A stretch of DNA of 64,000 nucleotides from Tipula vernalis (GCA_958295665.1 OY282559.1:273494047-273558046); one strand, 5' to 3'. Positions 11,163 to 23,343 are shown, counted from the stretch's first letter. The notes: generated by a model from the sequence alone, not told the origin. Program-made: numbers and translations.

Positions 11163-11795
11163 ATTGTAAACTTTTAGTTATAAATGACTAGCTTAAAACA
11201 AACTTCGGTTATTTATACGTCTATAATAAACATTTTTAATTACAATTTCTCAAATATTAAGAGAAAATATCCTGATATAACAATCCTCGATTCTTTTATA
11301 ACAAATTATTGGTTTACCAATACATTTATGCAGTATATGTATATATTTATTACAAAATATTCTCTGAACAGCTTTAAAAATAATATGTACATGTAACCAA
11401 AATAGTGTTAAATTATTGCATACAGCGTTATTACGAGACATATACGTGATAATATATAAAACACAACATATACATATGTTTAATTTATTTAAGAAAATTA
11501 ATTTTATTATTTAATTTATAAAAAAAAAATTATTATTGAAAAAAAAAGAAAAACGTTTATTATGTGTGAAATTGTAATTAAAAAAAAAAAAAAATTAGTG
11601 TTAAAGATTTCGGGTTTTGAGTGCTTTGTTTTTGTGCGCACGAAGTGAAAATATTTTCTTTTAGATTTAGATTATCCAACCGCAATCTTAGCGGCACCCA
11701 TGAGCGCTCATCGGTAGAAGATTGAGGTAAGCGAAATTATACTTTGGTTTTTATACATCCATATATTTTCTATTTTGTTCTGCACATAGTATATA

Positions 11796-12292
11796 TCACT
11801 ACATAGTATAAAACAAAGTCGCTTTCTCTGTTCCTATATCCCTATGTATGCTTAAATCTTTAAAACTACGCAACGGATTTTGATGCGGTTTATTTTAATA
11901 GATAGAGTGATTGAAGAGGAAGGTTTATAGGTATAATAACATCCATTAAATAGTGGAGAAATACTGTTATTTTTGAGGTTTCTAATGTGATGTCGTAAAT
12001 AATTACATTTTTTCCGCTTACATTGCAAACGCAGGCTGAACCTTACGAGATTTATCAAAATAATGTACTAAGTATTGTACATATTGGAAAGGTCTACAGA
12101 AAACTCCGCGATGGTATATGTCTATCTCTTATGGATATCCCACAATAACATTTTTTTGTCATTTACTTTTTACGCATCAAAATCCGTTGCGTAGTTTTAA
12201 AGATCTAAGCATACATAGGGATATAGGGACAGAGAAAGCGACTTTGTTTTATACTATGTAGTGAGACAGAGAAAGCGACTTTGTTTTATACT
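11796..12292. repeat. Helitron 5' terminus with inverted internal copy
   Basis: The first 95 or so bases (to 'ggattttgatgcg' near 11890) are repeated in inverted orientation at about 12172-12265. The last 33 bp of that inverted copy ('gacagagaaagcgactttgt' and following) are duplicated once more to about 12292. 'ctacgcaacggattttgatg' is the wording of a Helitron 5' end common in arthropods. The inverted copy makes a long fold-back inside the leader. Confidence 0.75.
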
Positions 12293-12599
12293 ATGATTGT
12301 AGTGATGATTTAAAAATTGCGGGACATAGCGTTTCTCTTTTGTTGTTGATGATTGTTGATTATCTTTTGTTTTTAGTCGCACGAATTTAATTAAAATCGT
12401 AGTTTAAATTGAGGTATTTCAGTTAAAAAAAAGAACTGAATAGAATAGGTAGCTTTTGTTTTTTATGATTATTGATTATCATTTGTTTCTAAATCATTTG
12501 TTTCTAAATGGTAAGTATTTAGATATTTTTTACTGCGGCACATACTTATAATATGTCAATTTGTGCATAGGTAATCATACATATAGAACTGAGTAAATT

Positions 12600-13850
12600 T
12601 TGTACAGAAATTATAAAGTCATGTCTAGAAGACGTCGTCGTTCGAACATAGGTCGTAGTACAGTGAATGCCAGAAGAGTACGTTCAGCAAGAGATGAAGA
12701 ATCGTCAACGGAACGTGAGGCTCGCCTCAGTCAGGCTCGGGATAGATATAGAGCTGAGAGAGAGACAGAATCTTCAGTAGAGCGTGAGGTTCGCCGCAGC
12801 CGGGATCGAGATAGGCATACGGTTCAGAGGGACAGAGAATCATCAGTAGAGCGTGAGGCTCGACTCAGTCAGCTTCGGGATAGATATAGAGCTGAGAGAG
12901 AGAGAGAGAGATAATCTTCAGTAGAGCGTGAAGTTCGCCGCAGCCGAGATAAGGATAGACATCGAATACAGAGAGCCAGAGAATCATCAGCACGAGTTAC
13001 TAATTCATGGGTAAATAAAGAAAATTCTGCCATGAATTACGATCCTTCGATTTCTTACAAGGACGATCGTATAGTATCAATAGGTACTATGTCAGTAGTG
13101 TGTGAACATTGCTTGGCATTGAAATTCAAGGACGAATCGAAAGGCATGTGTTGCTTACAAGGAAAAGTCAAATTAGAAGAAATTCTCCCTCCACCTGAAC
13201 CACTTCACTCTCTTCTTACGGGTAATCATCAGAAATCCAAACAATTCATGCGCAATATACGCCGTTATAATAACGCATTTCAAATGACCTCGTTTAAGAG
13301 TAAGCAAGTCGTTGAGCGTGGGTTCATGCCTACATTTAAAATTCAAGGGCAAGTGTACCACTTAGCTGGGAGCTTGCTACCACTTCGACCCGATTATCAC
13401 AAATTTCTGCAAATATATTTTATTGCAGATCCAGATACACAAGCATCTACGCGGTGTTCAAGTGTTGCACAGCCAATTGATAGAGATTTGATTAGATCTC
13501 TCCAAGATATGTTACATTCTCATAATTGCTACATACAGTCTATCAAAACTGCGATTGAGAGTGTTCCAGCAGATACTCCTGACTTTAATGTCGTAATCCA
13601 TGCAAATAAAGTTCCTGTTGGAGAACACAGAGTACGATACAATGCGCCTTCCACGAGTGAAGTAGCAGTGGTGATAGCTGGACAGCAATTTGACAAAAGA
13701 GATATTGTATTGCATAGTCGTGATGATAATTTGCAAAAAATTTCAGAGTTACACAGATCTTATGACAGCTTACAATATCCATTGATGTTATGTCGTGGAG
13801 AAAATGGTCATACACCTCTGCGTAAAACAGTGTCATGTATGAACTACTAG
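12600..13850 (+). pseudogene. Helitron 1 Rep-helicase, N-terminal region
   Basis: The reading frame starts near 12618 with a very basic SRRRRRSNIGR stretch, followed by imperfect repeats of an Arg/Glu/Asp-rich unit (ESS-EREARLSQ-RDRYRAERE style). An in-frame TAA at 12912-12914 sits where the other repeat copies have GAA. The same frame continues from there. Next come the Helitron zinc-binding segment 'CEHCLALKFKDESKGMCC' near 13102 and the family segment 'PPPEPLHSLLTG' near 13189, then 'FKIQGQVYHLAG' and 'KFLQIYFI'. A TAG at 13848-13850 ends the frame where relatives continue. This part probably binds DNA or positions the Rep domain. It lies immediately upstream of the Rep segment of the same broken gene. 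Confidence 0.88.
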
Positions 13851-15210
13851 TGCTACCGTATAATGACAAGACGTAACAATTTCAACACTTTGCTTAGATA
13901 TGGAATGTTAACAAACCAATACTTGGTAGATCAATATGCGAAAATTGAATCTGAGAGATTGGCGGATGTAGCGTAATAATCAAACTAAATTGAGAGCCGA
14001 AAATTACGTTCATCTTCAGGATGCTTTACAGGCGAACGAACACCGCAACGGCATTGGGCAGTTGGTTATACTACCTTCATCATTCAAAGGTGGACCTCGA
14101 TATCTACACGAAAAATTGCAAGACGCCATGACTTACGTCAGAAATTATGGCAAACCTGATTTATTTATAACTGCAACATGTAACCCAAATTGGCCGGAAA
14201 TCAAAGAAAATATTAACACCAATTTAACTCCACAAGACAGATACGATATAGTTAACAGAGTCTTCCATTTAAAAGTACAGAAACTCCTGCACCTCATTAA
14301 CAAGTCTCATATATTCGGTCCGCCGCGCTGTCATATGTACACAATAGAATGGCAGAAACGTGGCTTACCACATGTACACCTGCTGGTGTGATTAGTGAAC
14401 AAAATTAGACCAAACCAAATTGACAGGATTATTTCAGCTGAATTACCGGATAAAGATGAAGATTCTATCCTGTACGAAATCGTAAAGAAACATATGGTAC
14501 ACGGCCCTTGCGGGACTTTAAACCCGAATTCTCCATGTATGCGAGATTCTAAATGCAGCAAAAAATTTCCGAAGTCGTTCCAAACTCAAACAAGTACTAG
14601 CGATGACGGATATCCCAAATATCGTCGACGATCGCCAGAACAGGGTGGGCAAAATGCTACCGTCCGAAACCATGATATTGCTAACCGATGGATCGTTCCC
14701 TATAATCCGCTCCTTTTGAAAATTTTTGATGCCCACATCAACGTAGAGTTGTGCAATTCAATAAAGTCAATCCAATATGTTACTAAGTACATTAATAAAG
14801 GCAGTGATCAAGCTACTTTCAGCATACAATCACCAAATGAAGTGGAAAAATATCAGTCTGGACGTTACATCTGCAGCTCTGAAGCTGTATGGAGGATTTT
14901 ATCATTCGAAGTGCACGACCGGGCTCCCACAATTGTCCACCTTGCAGTTCATTTAGAAAATGGACAAAGAGTATATTTCACTGAGAACAATATACAAGAA
15001 GTTGTTAATAACCCGCGGGATACAACATTGACAGCATTCTTCAAGTTATGTGCTCAAGATCATTTCGCAAAAACACTGACATATGACAGAGTTCCAAGTT
15101 ACTATACATGGAACCAGAGTTCTAAAACTTTTCAACGGCGAAAACAAGGTACTGCGGTTGATGGTTTCCCCGGAGTAAAAAAACGGATGCTCTTGGCAGA
15201 GTCTATACAT
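13851..15210 (+). pseudogene. Helitron 1 HUH Rep endonuclease segment
   Basis: After the stop at 13850, coding continues with a stretch near 13860-13970 (RRNNFNTLLRYGMLTNQYLV), then shifts frame near 13970 to 'LRAENYVHLQDAL'. The HUH motif 'GLPHVHLL' lies near 14362-14385 and keeps both histidines. The tyrosine motif 'YVTKYINKG' lies near 14776-14802 and keeps both Tyr. A TGA at 14389-14391 stands at the position where relatives have Trp. There are further frame changes near 15180 (a run of A) and 15205. This domain nicks one strand and becomes linked to the 5' end during rolling-circle transposition. The catalytic residues are conserved, so the loss appears to come from chain breaks only. 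Confidence 0.9.
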
Positions 15211-17074
15211 GATTCATCCCAACAACAGCGAATGCTTTTATCTGAGAATGTTACTGCATATTGTAAAAGGCCCGACATCCTTTGCACACCTAAGAACTGT
15301 ACAAGGTGTTGTTTACAATACTTATCAAGCAGCATGCAAAGCTATGGGGCTCTTGGAAGACGATTCTCACTGGGAAAACACATTATCAGAAGCAGCTGTT
15401 TGTAGTTCAGCTACATCATTAAGATATTTATTTTCCGTCATAGTAGCGTTTTGTCAAGTAACTGATTCTGTTAATCTATGGAATAAATTTCAAGAAAATA
15501 TGGCCAGTGATATTCTGATTCGGCGACGGCGAGAGTTAAACTCAGATGATGTACAATATGATCAAAACATATTTGACGAAGCATTATTTGAATTGAACAA
15601 AGTAGTGCAATTACTTTCGGGTAAATCGATCAAGAATTTTGGGCTGCCGATGCCAGCTAATGCTACTAACTCAGATTTAACTAACAGTGCCAACACAAGA
15701 GAAACATCATACGATCAAACGAGACTTTTACAAAATATAGCTCAAGATGAGCCACGATTAAACATCGATCAGAAAAAAGTATTCACTGCATTACTATCAA
15801 CAATTGATAACAATGAAGGGAAATTGTTTTTCCTTGATGCCCCAGGAGGTACAGGAAAAACATTTTTAATCAATCTGCTTTTAAAAAAAGTGAGATCTAC
15901 CGGAAAAATTGCGTTAGCTGTTGCGTCATCCGGCATTGCCGCTACGCTTTTGGAAGGAGGCCGAACCGCACACTCTACATTCAAGCTCCCGCTGAAAATC
16001 GCCACATATGATAATAACAGCGTCTGTAGTGTTTCTAAACAGAGCAATACAGGAAAATTGATGCGTGACTGCTCATTAATAGTCTGGGACGAAGCTACCA
16101 TGTCAAACAAGACGTCTGTGGAAGCACTGGATAGGACAATGCGCGATTTGCGCAACAAAAATTCACCTATGGGTGGATGTACAATTCTGTTCTCAGGAGA
16201 TTTCCGTCAAATCCTACCAGTTGAGACTCGAGGAACACGTCCTGACGAAATAAATGCTTCCCTAAAAAGATCCAACCTTTGGCCACATGTCAATAAATTA
16301 GAGCTTAAAACTAATATGAGGGTTTTGTCATCTTCACGTGAGAACAGCCTATTTCCAGAGATGCTGCTAAAAGTTGGCAATGGAGAGTTAACACAAAGTG
16401 AGGGGAGGATTAACCTAGAAAACCTTTGTGTTTTGATAACATAAGTTATAAGACAATATCTTGGTTTAAAGAAAGAGCGATTCTGTCACCAACTAACGAA
16501 CAAGTAGATAAGGTAAATAACTTGATTCTTTCAAAGATTGATGCGCCGACGAAAATATACTACTCGGTCGATACTGTTCTCGATTTGGAAGAAGCTGTTC
16601 ATTTTCCTACAGAATTTCTAAACTCTTCACTTGAACCCGTCTGGACTCCCTCCTCACAAAATGGTGTTGAAAGTAGGTTGTCCTGTTATTTTATTAAGAA
16701 ACCTGAATCCACCTAATTTTTGCAATGGCACGCGTTTGCTGGTAAAATCACTGAAAACTTTCATAATAGAGTGCACAATACTCACAGGATGTGGTACCGG
16801 AGAAGATGTATTGATTCCCCGAATCCCTCTGATACCATCGGATTTACCCTTCCAATTTAAACGTTTACAGTTTCCGGTAAAGACATCTTTTGCAATGACC
16901 ATTAATAAATCGCAGGGTCAAACCTTCAACGTTGCAGGCTTAGATTTGAGCGTTGACTGTTTTTCACATGGCCAACTGTATGTCGCTCTTTCAAGAGTAA
17001 CCTCTAGAGAAAACATGTTTGTATTGTCTAATGACAAGAAAGCTGTGAACGTTGTATATAAAGACATTCTGTAA
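15209..17074 (+). pseudogene. Helitron 1 Pif1-like helicase segment
   Basis: From 15209 the frame gives 'HPNNSECFYLRMLL', a linker, then the helicase: Walker A 'APGGTGKTFL' near 15838-15867, 'ASSGIAATLL', Walker B 'IVWDEAT' near 16078-16098, and 'SGDFRQILPV' near 16195. The frame breaks at 16444. It resumes with 'RAILSPTNEQVDKVN' from about 16474, shifts again near 16660, and ends with 'FAMTINKSQGQTF' and 'YVALSRVTS' (motifs V-VI) before the stop at 17074. It unwinds DNA 5' to 3' during strand displacement and belongs to the same polypeptide as the upstream Rep segment. The helicase motifs look complete apart from at least two frameshifts. Confidence 0.92.
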
Positions 17075-17315
17075 TATATTAATTGTTGTAAAAATAAAAT
17101 AAATAGGTAAAAATGTAAAAAGTAAATAAGTAAAAATGTAGTGTATGAATTTAGATATTCCAAAGATAGAAGGAAATCTTCATGGTATAGGGAAAGGGGA
17201 ATTGTTTTACTCCAAATTTAACGAGTGCGGGCCACGGGCAGTAATGAATCAATCAAAACTACTGGATCGATTTTAATCATTTTTTCAGTGAGTGACATAG
17301 GCTATATATTTTATA

Positions 17316-17343
17316 CCCGTGCGAAGCCGGAGCGGGCCGCTAG
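17316..17343 (+). other. Helitron 1 3' hairpin and CTAG terminus
   Basis: cccgtgcgaagccggagcgg plus g folds into a short GC stem, followed after four bases by CTAG at 17340-17343 and then T. This is the standard Helitron termination structure. It is more GC-rich than the surrounding DNA. Confidence 0.88.
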
Positions 17344-17344
17344 T

Positions 17345-17842
17345 ACTATATAAATCACTCAAATCCTTTAAATATTTTTTTTTTTTTTGCGATAAGAAAA
17401 TTTAATGATTATTGTTTTTATATAAAAATAATTTTGGATTCTCTTAATAAACTAAAAGCTTTCATTATTGAAATTGTTAAATTTATGAAATTTTTTTTAT
17501 TTTTTTTTTTTTGAGAATGAATGATTATAATATAATCATATGCTAATCATTTTTATATTGGTGGTGTTGACAAAAAGGGGTGATCAATTTATAATGCCTG
17601 AATATCAGTATAGTTTTATCCTTTGTCACGAATAAGTTTGTCTGAACATGATATCCGGGAGACGAATAACCCCCCAGTATACGACCGAAGTCTACCCGTA
17701 AATAACGTGACGGTCTCCGGATGGTCAGTAACAACTTATTTTTTTATAAAACAATAGTAATAAGCTAATAAATTGAATTTTTTGTGACATTTTATGACAA
17801 AATTCTTTTTTCTTATTTAACTTTAATTAAGAAAAAATAAAA
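17345..17842. other. non-coding spacer
   Basis: No gene was found. A short inverted pair, 'atccgggagac' near 17651 and 'gtctccggat' near 17712, lies in a small GC-richer patch of unknown meaning. Confidence 0.4.
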
Positions 17843-17950
17843 ATTCGGTCCTTCGACCCATTCGGCTCTTCGATCCATTCGGCCCTTCAACACATTCGGC
17901 CCTTTGAAATTCGGCCCTTCGTCATTCGTCCCTTCGACATTCGACCCTTT
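17843..17950. repeat. minisatellite, about 17-bp unit
   Basis: About seven degenerate tandem copies of attcggcccttcgaccc lie in a row, with some units shortened. The array stands out by being GC-richer and by its CCCTTCG core. No coding role is evident. Confidence 0.8.
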
Positions 17951-20771
17951 GATATAATTCCATATAAACCACTACACACGTTTGTGGTGTGGCAAAATTA
18001 ATTAATCATTGGCATATGGTATTATTCATATACACGCACAAATCATCCCACATAGCATATCGACGTCTATTTCAGTAGCATCATAAAACTGAAATTTACT
18101 CGATATGAAAGTCAAGATACCGTTCATATAAATTAAGCATTTTAGCGCGATTTCGAATTTTCGCTTTTCAGAATTATGACAGCTGATGTCATTTAGTTGC
18201 TGGTAATAAAATGTGTATTTCGACCAAAATTGGAGTTGCCATTTTTACGGGTTAAGCCGCCCATTTGCTTTTTGGACACATTAGAAGTTCCACAAAATTT
18301 TCCCAAAATTATGATGAAAAAAACGCATGCCAAATTAAAGACAAATCAAGCAATACGGATATCGATTCGATCAGAACAAAAAGAAATCCTAACAGGAAAA
18401 GTTTTTATCGAAAATCTCGAGAACTACAATTTAAACCATCTTGATTTTTTGCAGATTAAAAATGGCTTTATGGACCTTTAAAAGCAAGATATGTAGCTTT
18501 CCATTATAAAATGTGTCATTGTAAACTTATAGTTAAAGAGCCTAGTTACATTTTGTGAATAGGGCAAATGTTGTCCACCACTTCAATGCCATACTCTATG
18601 GTGAATGAGCTACTACGCTCAAAACAGAGTATTTAGGATTGAGTATGTTCCAAATTTATGTATTTAAATAAATAATATTTGCCAAAATTTGTGGTTGAAT
18701 TTAAAACTTCCTACAATGTTTAAAGAAGTGAACTTGTGGCGGCTCACTTTTTCATTGTCCGCCACAAACCACATACATTGGCGTCTGAGCTCACCCAATC
18801 ACCACGTTTTCATGCCGCTCAACGTTTTCATCACTATATATATAATACATAAACAACAAATAGCTGTTTGTACAGAATCTAAATGAGTACTAATTAGTTC
18901 ATAAATCAACAAAAAATTAATAAATAAAAATAACTATAAAAGTAAATATAAATTATCAAGAATGAAACAAAAGACAAGAAATTAAGTTATTTAAGATTAA
19001 TTAATTATATGATGACATAAATTTACCAAATTTAGTTATAAACAAAAATCAAGTATGGGAAAAAAAATTAACTGTATCATTTCTTAAAGTTCATTTGTTT
19101 TATGTGTATCGTAAAAACTTACGGTTTTAGGTTACATCTTATATCCCGCTAGAGCGCTCTGGTGGACGTAGTACCTAAATTAGCCACTTAATTACATTTT
19201 TACAGTCAAAATTGTGCGAAATTGAAACAAAATATTAAAACTGTCATACACACAGTTCACATACACTAATTGAAGGATTTGTCACTTAATTAAATTTTTT
19301 TTCCATAATTAATTTTCCTTATGTTAGACAAATTTAATTTTCTTTATAACTACTTTTGTTCAAATATCAAATAAACTTTTTTTTTTTGAATAAATTTAGT
19401 TAACTGAACATATATATGTAGAAACACTTAATTTAAATATAGATAAAGCTGAGTTGTAGATAGTATCGCGGTGAAAAAAAAGCTTAATCAAACGGTACTC
19501 CAGACCGCTTGTCGGATGGATGTATTGGTAACCCGATTCCTTGATTATAGCTATCGTACTATTGGTCGTTGGTCACAAAAGCTGTTCTCACCGGCTTTAG
19601 CGAAAACTTGTCGCAAATCTTACTGTGTATATCGTATATCGAAATTTCACTTAGCTGTATGGCGATTGAGTGTTTGGCAATGGTAAAATGATAAAATTTA
19701 TATTGGCACTACTATTTAAAAAGAAAAATGTCACACAAATGTCACACAATTACTGAACTAATGACACTCTATAGGAAATTATAAGAGAAATATCTCACTG
19801 TTAGTTGATGTAAAAGCACTACTTACTGTAAGAACTATCACCTCATTCAATAAAAAAAAATGTGCGCACTGGCCACAAAGTTTCATAATTTAGTTAAATA
19901 ATAAATAAATAAATTTGTATATGGTGTTGGCCCGTATATGATGGTACAACTACCTTCAAGTCCAAAATATGAATAACCGGAATTTACGAAACCGGTGATT
20001 ATTTTTGAAAAAGGTATTTCTCGTACACCCATACTAACGACAAAAACTTGAATCTTTATATGTATATTTTATTTCTACTCTTGCATATAACGCCAGTTCA
20101 ATTTAGTCTTTACCGTAATACATTATTAGTACTGTGATGCACTGACCAAAATAATTGGATACAGCTGACTAAACAAATTTATGTAATCGTTACACAATAA
20201 AACAAAATTTTATAAAATAGAATAAAGGAATTCAATAAACTTATACAATAGAAAGGCGGATAGAAATGCTATGCAATTTGTATGCAATATATGCATACAA
20301 TTTACATCATAAGTTCCACGATAATGCAAAAAAAAAAAACTGCTACAATATCAACTTGAGCCAGTGTCGGAATTCTTCATCAATGAGCTTGTCGTAGGAA
20401 TACATAATGCTTGGCTAGGGTTCAAGAAAGCAAAAAATATTTAGATCTCTAAAAAAACAGCAGATTATGGACGAAACAGTTTTCTGGAACATGGCCATAA
20501 TATACCAAAAATCGCTGGCCAATAAAGTAGCGAAGGGAATTTTCTGATTGGTTATTCGTCCGTTCTCCTCTGCGAAGCAGGCTCGATTACGTTAAACGGA
20601 CAAAATTATGGACACTCATAAAGTTGATTATTAAATCACTTATTTTGAAACATTTTATAAAATAAAATTATTTAAAATTTATCTGTTTGGTTTGATTTGC
20701 AAAATTGAAATAATTAATTTATAAAAAAGTAAGAAAAATTAAATAGATTACGTAGTTACATACTTCTCCGC
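17951..20771. other. long stretch without recognisable genes
   Basis: Short open frames (for example 18197-18481 and a GC-richer one at 19471-19686) show no family I recognise and are probably chance. The phrase tttgagcgtagtagctcatt is present (minus strand, near 18600-18620). It resembles the 3' untranslated part of LINE-A near 22620, so a small LINE or MITE scrap may lie here. Confidence 0.4.
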
Positions 20772-20798
20772 GTAATCTAAATATAATATTTAGATTAC
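20772..20798. repeat. 27-bp palindrome
   Basis: The 13-mer gtaatctaaatat is followed by one A and its exact reverse complement. It sits 25 bp upstream of a reverse transcriptase scrap. Confidence 0.8.
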
Positions 20799-20822
20799 GG
20801 CACAACCCTGGTATATAGTATG

Positions 20823-20873
20823 AGTGTGCTGCAAGGATTTATTCTCGGGCCAATTCTTTTTTTGATATATGTA
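20823..20873 (+). pseudogene. LINE reverse transcriptase scrap
   Basis: Seventeen codons read 'SVLQGFILGPILFLIYV', which matches the RT block GVPQGSxLGPxLFLIYIND of non-LTR retrotransposons. Nothing before or after continues the domain, so this is a tiny relic. Its orientation is opposite to LINE-A. Confidence 0.6.
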
Positions 20874-21014
20874 TTTAAATTCGAAACAATAGGCCCGATT
20901 CTGCCTTCCAAAATTTTCTGTTATGTATGTTATTTTTGTTTTTTCAATACAAATAAATTTTATCGTTCCAGAATCCGGCCCATTACGTGAATGAAGATTG
21001 GAGGGTCTCGATTT

Positions 21015-21135
21015 TTATGTATCCGCTTCAATTTTTCTATCTTTCGCAAGAGCGCTGATAGCACGTTTACTATGGTTGCGTCGCAATTTGTATGTATCCG
21101 CTTCAATTTTTCAATCTTCCGTAAGAGGCGCTTTG
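21015..21135. repeat. direct duplication of a ~45-bp segment
   Basis: 'tatgtatccgcttcaatttt' followed by tcaatctt/ctatcttt and cgtaagag/cgcaagag occurs at about 21017 and again at about 21091. It lies next to a segment shared with 6682-6722. Confidence 0.6.
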
Positions 21136-21179
21136 CCTACTTTTACAATCGTCAATTCCGGAATTAGGCAGATGGATAA

Positions 21180-21485
21180 TAATTTTACGAAGAGAAGAAA
21201 TTGTTAAGAGTTTTACAATTCAGTTTCGATCTGAGGATTATGAAATATATATCATTTTTCAGTCATCTCATCGGGCTGTAGAGACTGAACTGCTAAAATA
21301 TTACACTGATTTTTTCCTACATAGGAATCAACAATGCACTTTGTAGTATTAGCGAATTTTACAATTCCCCTTTTATAAACAAACACATGACAACAATTTC
21401 AGTTTAATTGTATTTAACGCATACATGCGGATTCTATTTGAAACTTTATTGTAAAACTCTTAAAAATTTCTCCTCTTCGTAAAAG
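21180..21485. repeat. inverted repeat, about 48-bp arms
   Basis: The left arm (21180-21229) contains ttttacgaagagaagaaatt and gttaagagttttacaat. The right arm (21436-21485) is its reverse complement with a few changes. The spacer of about 205 bp has no coding similarity. This is a fold-back MITE candidate. Confidence 0.65.
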
Positions 21486-21883
21486 TATTTAAAGTTCATT
21501 TTTAAATTGAAGTCTAATGGTATGTGCATTGCCGATGAACTAATATTTCTTTATAGTGATACTAATTATTGCAACATACCCCTTATGATTTATTATGATC
21601 TGCATTTGTTTTACTGTTGGCTAACTAAACAACAAATGATAATTAGTGACAAATCGAAAATCATGGAATTTAAAATTAGGAATTCTGCTACTGAAAATTT
21701 TGATTATCCATAAGAATTACATTCATAAGATTGTGACCATTCCAACTGAACATCAATGTGGTGTTTTGTTGAAAAAGTTTCACAATTTAAATATGTACTT
21801 GGATTGTACTTAATTGGAAATTACGCATTTACGCTATATCGAAAGCTATTTAACATTTAGAATAAAAAAAGTCACTGATCTAG

Positions 21884-22134
21884 GGTGCTATTCTGGAACT
21901 ATTACGAAAACTTTCATATTTCGAGTTAGTGTTAAAGTATTACGAAAACTCTAAAATGGTATTCTTGAAATCGGATTACGAAAATTTTCGTAACGGAACG
22001 TTACTAAAATTTTCGTAATGGTTTTTTCGTTTCCTATTGCATTTCGTAATGAAATCTTTTGAATTTTTGTTTTAATTATATTCTTAAGGATGTTCATAAA
22101 ACTCAATATTTTCATGGATGTTGAAAAATAATAA
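21884..22134 (+). repeat. long terminal repeat copy R1 (DNA-element type)
   Basis: It starts with ggtgctattctggaactatt and is rich in 'attacgaaaattttcgtaa' motifs. The same about 250 bp recurs inverted at 29745-30083 (R3) and partially in direct orientation at 26150-26330 (R2). It looks like the left long TIR of a DNA transposon. Confidence 0.7.
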
Positions 22135-22730
22135 ATACAGTATTAATAAAAAAACTGAAAACAAAAGCGCCCTACTTTTTTTTTTGTTTATCGTGTCGTA
22201 AAAATATGTGTAATTTATTCCGAGATAACAATGTAAATAACGATATGCATCTGTTTTATTTACTACTAGCTAACTAGAACAAAAATATATATCTTCCTTT
22301 AAATTTTTGTATTTACATCGTCCTATCCCTAAAACTTGGGATATTTTTTAAATACTTGACCACTTTCTAATTTTAAAAAATACGTGTAAAGGGTATGAGA
22401 TTTTTCGCAATTCACAATTGGCTATAGCGGACAAAAATGGAATTTATTTATTTATAGTATTTTATAAATAATTTAGTATTAAAAGGACAAGCACACATGG
22501 AAACAAAGCAATCGAAACAAAAAAAAAAACAAAAAAAAAAATGAAGTTGCTTCCATTAGGCATAAAAACCTCTTAAATTTTTTCAAACAATTTCCACCTC
22601 ATGCTTACACATTCTATTTTGAGCAGTAGCTCATTTACAATAAAATGTACAGCACGAGGTGAAATAATATTAAAAATTAACAAAAATAACAAAGTTAATA
22701 AAAATAAATTAAAAAACTACGTATTGCCCA

Positions 22731-23168
22731 TCAATCACGCCACTCCAAAAATTTTGACCTAAATAATTTTGCCGATCCTAATCTCTTAATTTCCAATGGA
22801 ATTGAATTCCAAAGGGAAACTCCCTTAACATAAAATGACGTGTTTAGCGACCTACAACAAATTTTAGCCAGAATTAGGCGGAAGTTAAAAGAATGAAACC
22901 TACTAAACATTAATTTCCTATATAGATAACAAGGCTCCTTAGCTTTGAGAAGTTTAAAAATAAAAAGACAAACGCGAAATTCGGAAAAAATAGATAAACT
23001 ACATTCTAAAACAAGGCTGGAGTAGGCAGAAATATGATCGAACTTCCTAATACCAAAAATAAACCTGGTACAAGCATTGAAACATCTTTGGAGAACATTC
23101 ATATTTTCCTGAAGCATACCGAATAAAACTATATCACCGTAAATAAAATGAGGAAGAAGATAAGACAA
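22731..23168 (-). pseudogene. LINE-A ORF2 C-terminal region
   Basis: The frame encodes 'LLPHFIYGDIVLFGM', 'LQRCFNACTRFIFGIRKFDH' and 'FYVKGVSLWNSIPLEIK', then a stop. This is the layout of the region after the RT thumb in jockey/CR1-type LINEs (LPHxxYGD, LQxxxNAC, LWNSLP). The first codons continue the RT segment at 25440, which lies beyond the PLE2 insertion. No domain of known catalytic function is present here. The stop lies just before a 300-bp 3' UTR. It cannot act alone. Confidence 0.85.
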
Positions 23169-23343
23169 ACATAATTTTTTTTATAATAAAACAACTTAAG
23201 TTATTTTTAAAATAATTTTAATTGAAAAAAAATTTTCCTTATAGTAACAATATTTGAAAAAAAAAAATTTTTTTTTTTTCGTTTTTTTTTTGGTTGGTTT
23301 GTTTTGTTTTGTTTTGTTTTTTATTTTTTTTTTTTTAGAAGAT

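Larger units (their letters stand above)
11796..17343 (+). mobile_element. Helitron 1 (autonomous-type, inactivated)
   Basis: The 5' end begins with TC (TCACTACATAGTAT) directly after an A. The 3' end is a GC-rich hairpin followed by CTAG and then a T. This is exactly the Helitron pattern of insertion between A and T with no target duplication. The span of 5,548 bp fits an autonomous Helitron, and it encodes the zinc-finger N-terminus, HUH Rep domain and Pif1-like helicase in order on the plus strand. The coding sequence carries several stops and frameshifts, so it is no longer autonomous. Element boundaries are strongly supported. Confidence 0.88.

Noticed and set aside
18197..18481. 94-codon open frame
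   Set aside because: No family resemblance, no splice context, AT-rich. Likely chance.
19471..19686. 71-codon frame in a GC-richer patch
   Set aside because: Composition is unusual but I recognise no motif. No second copy in the window.
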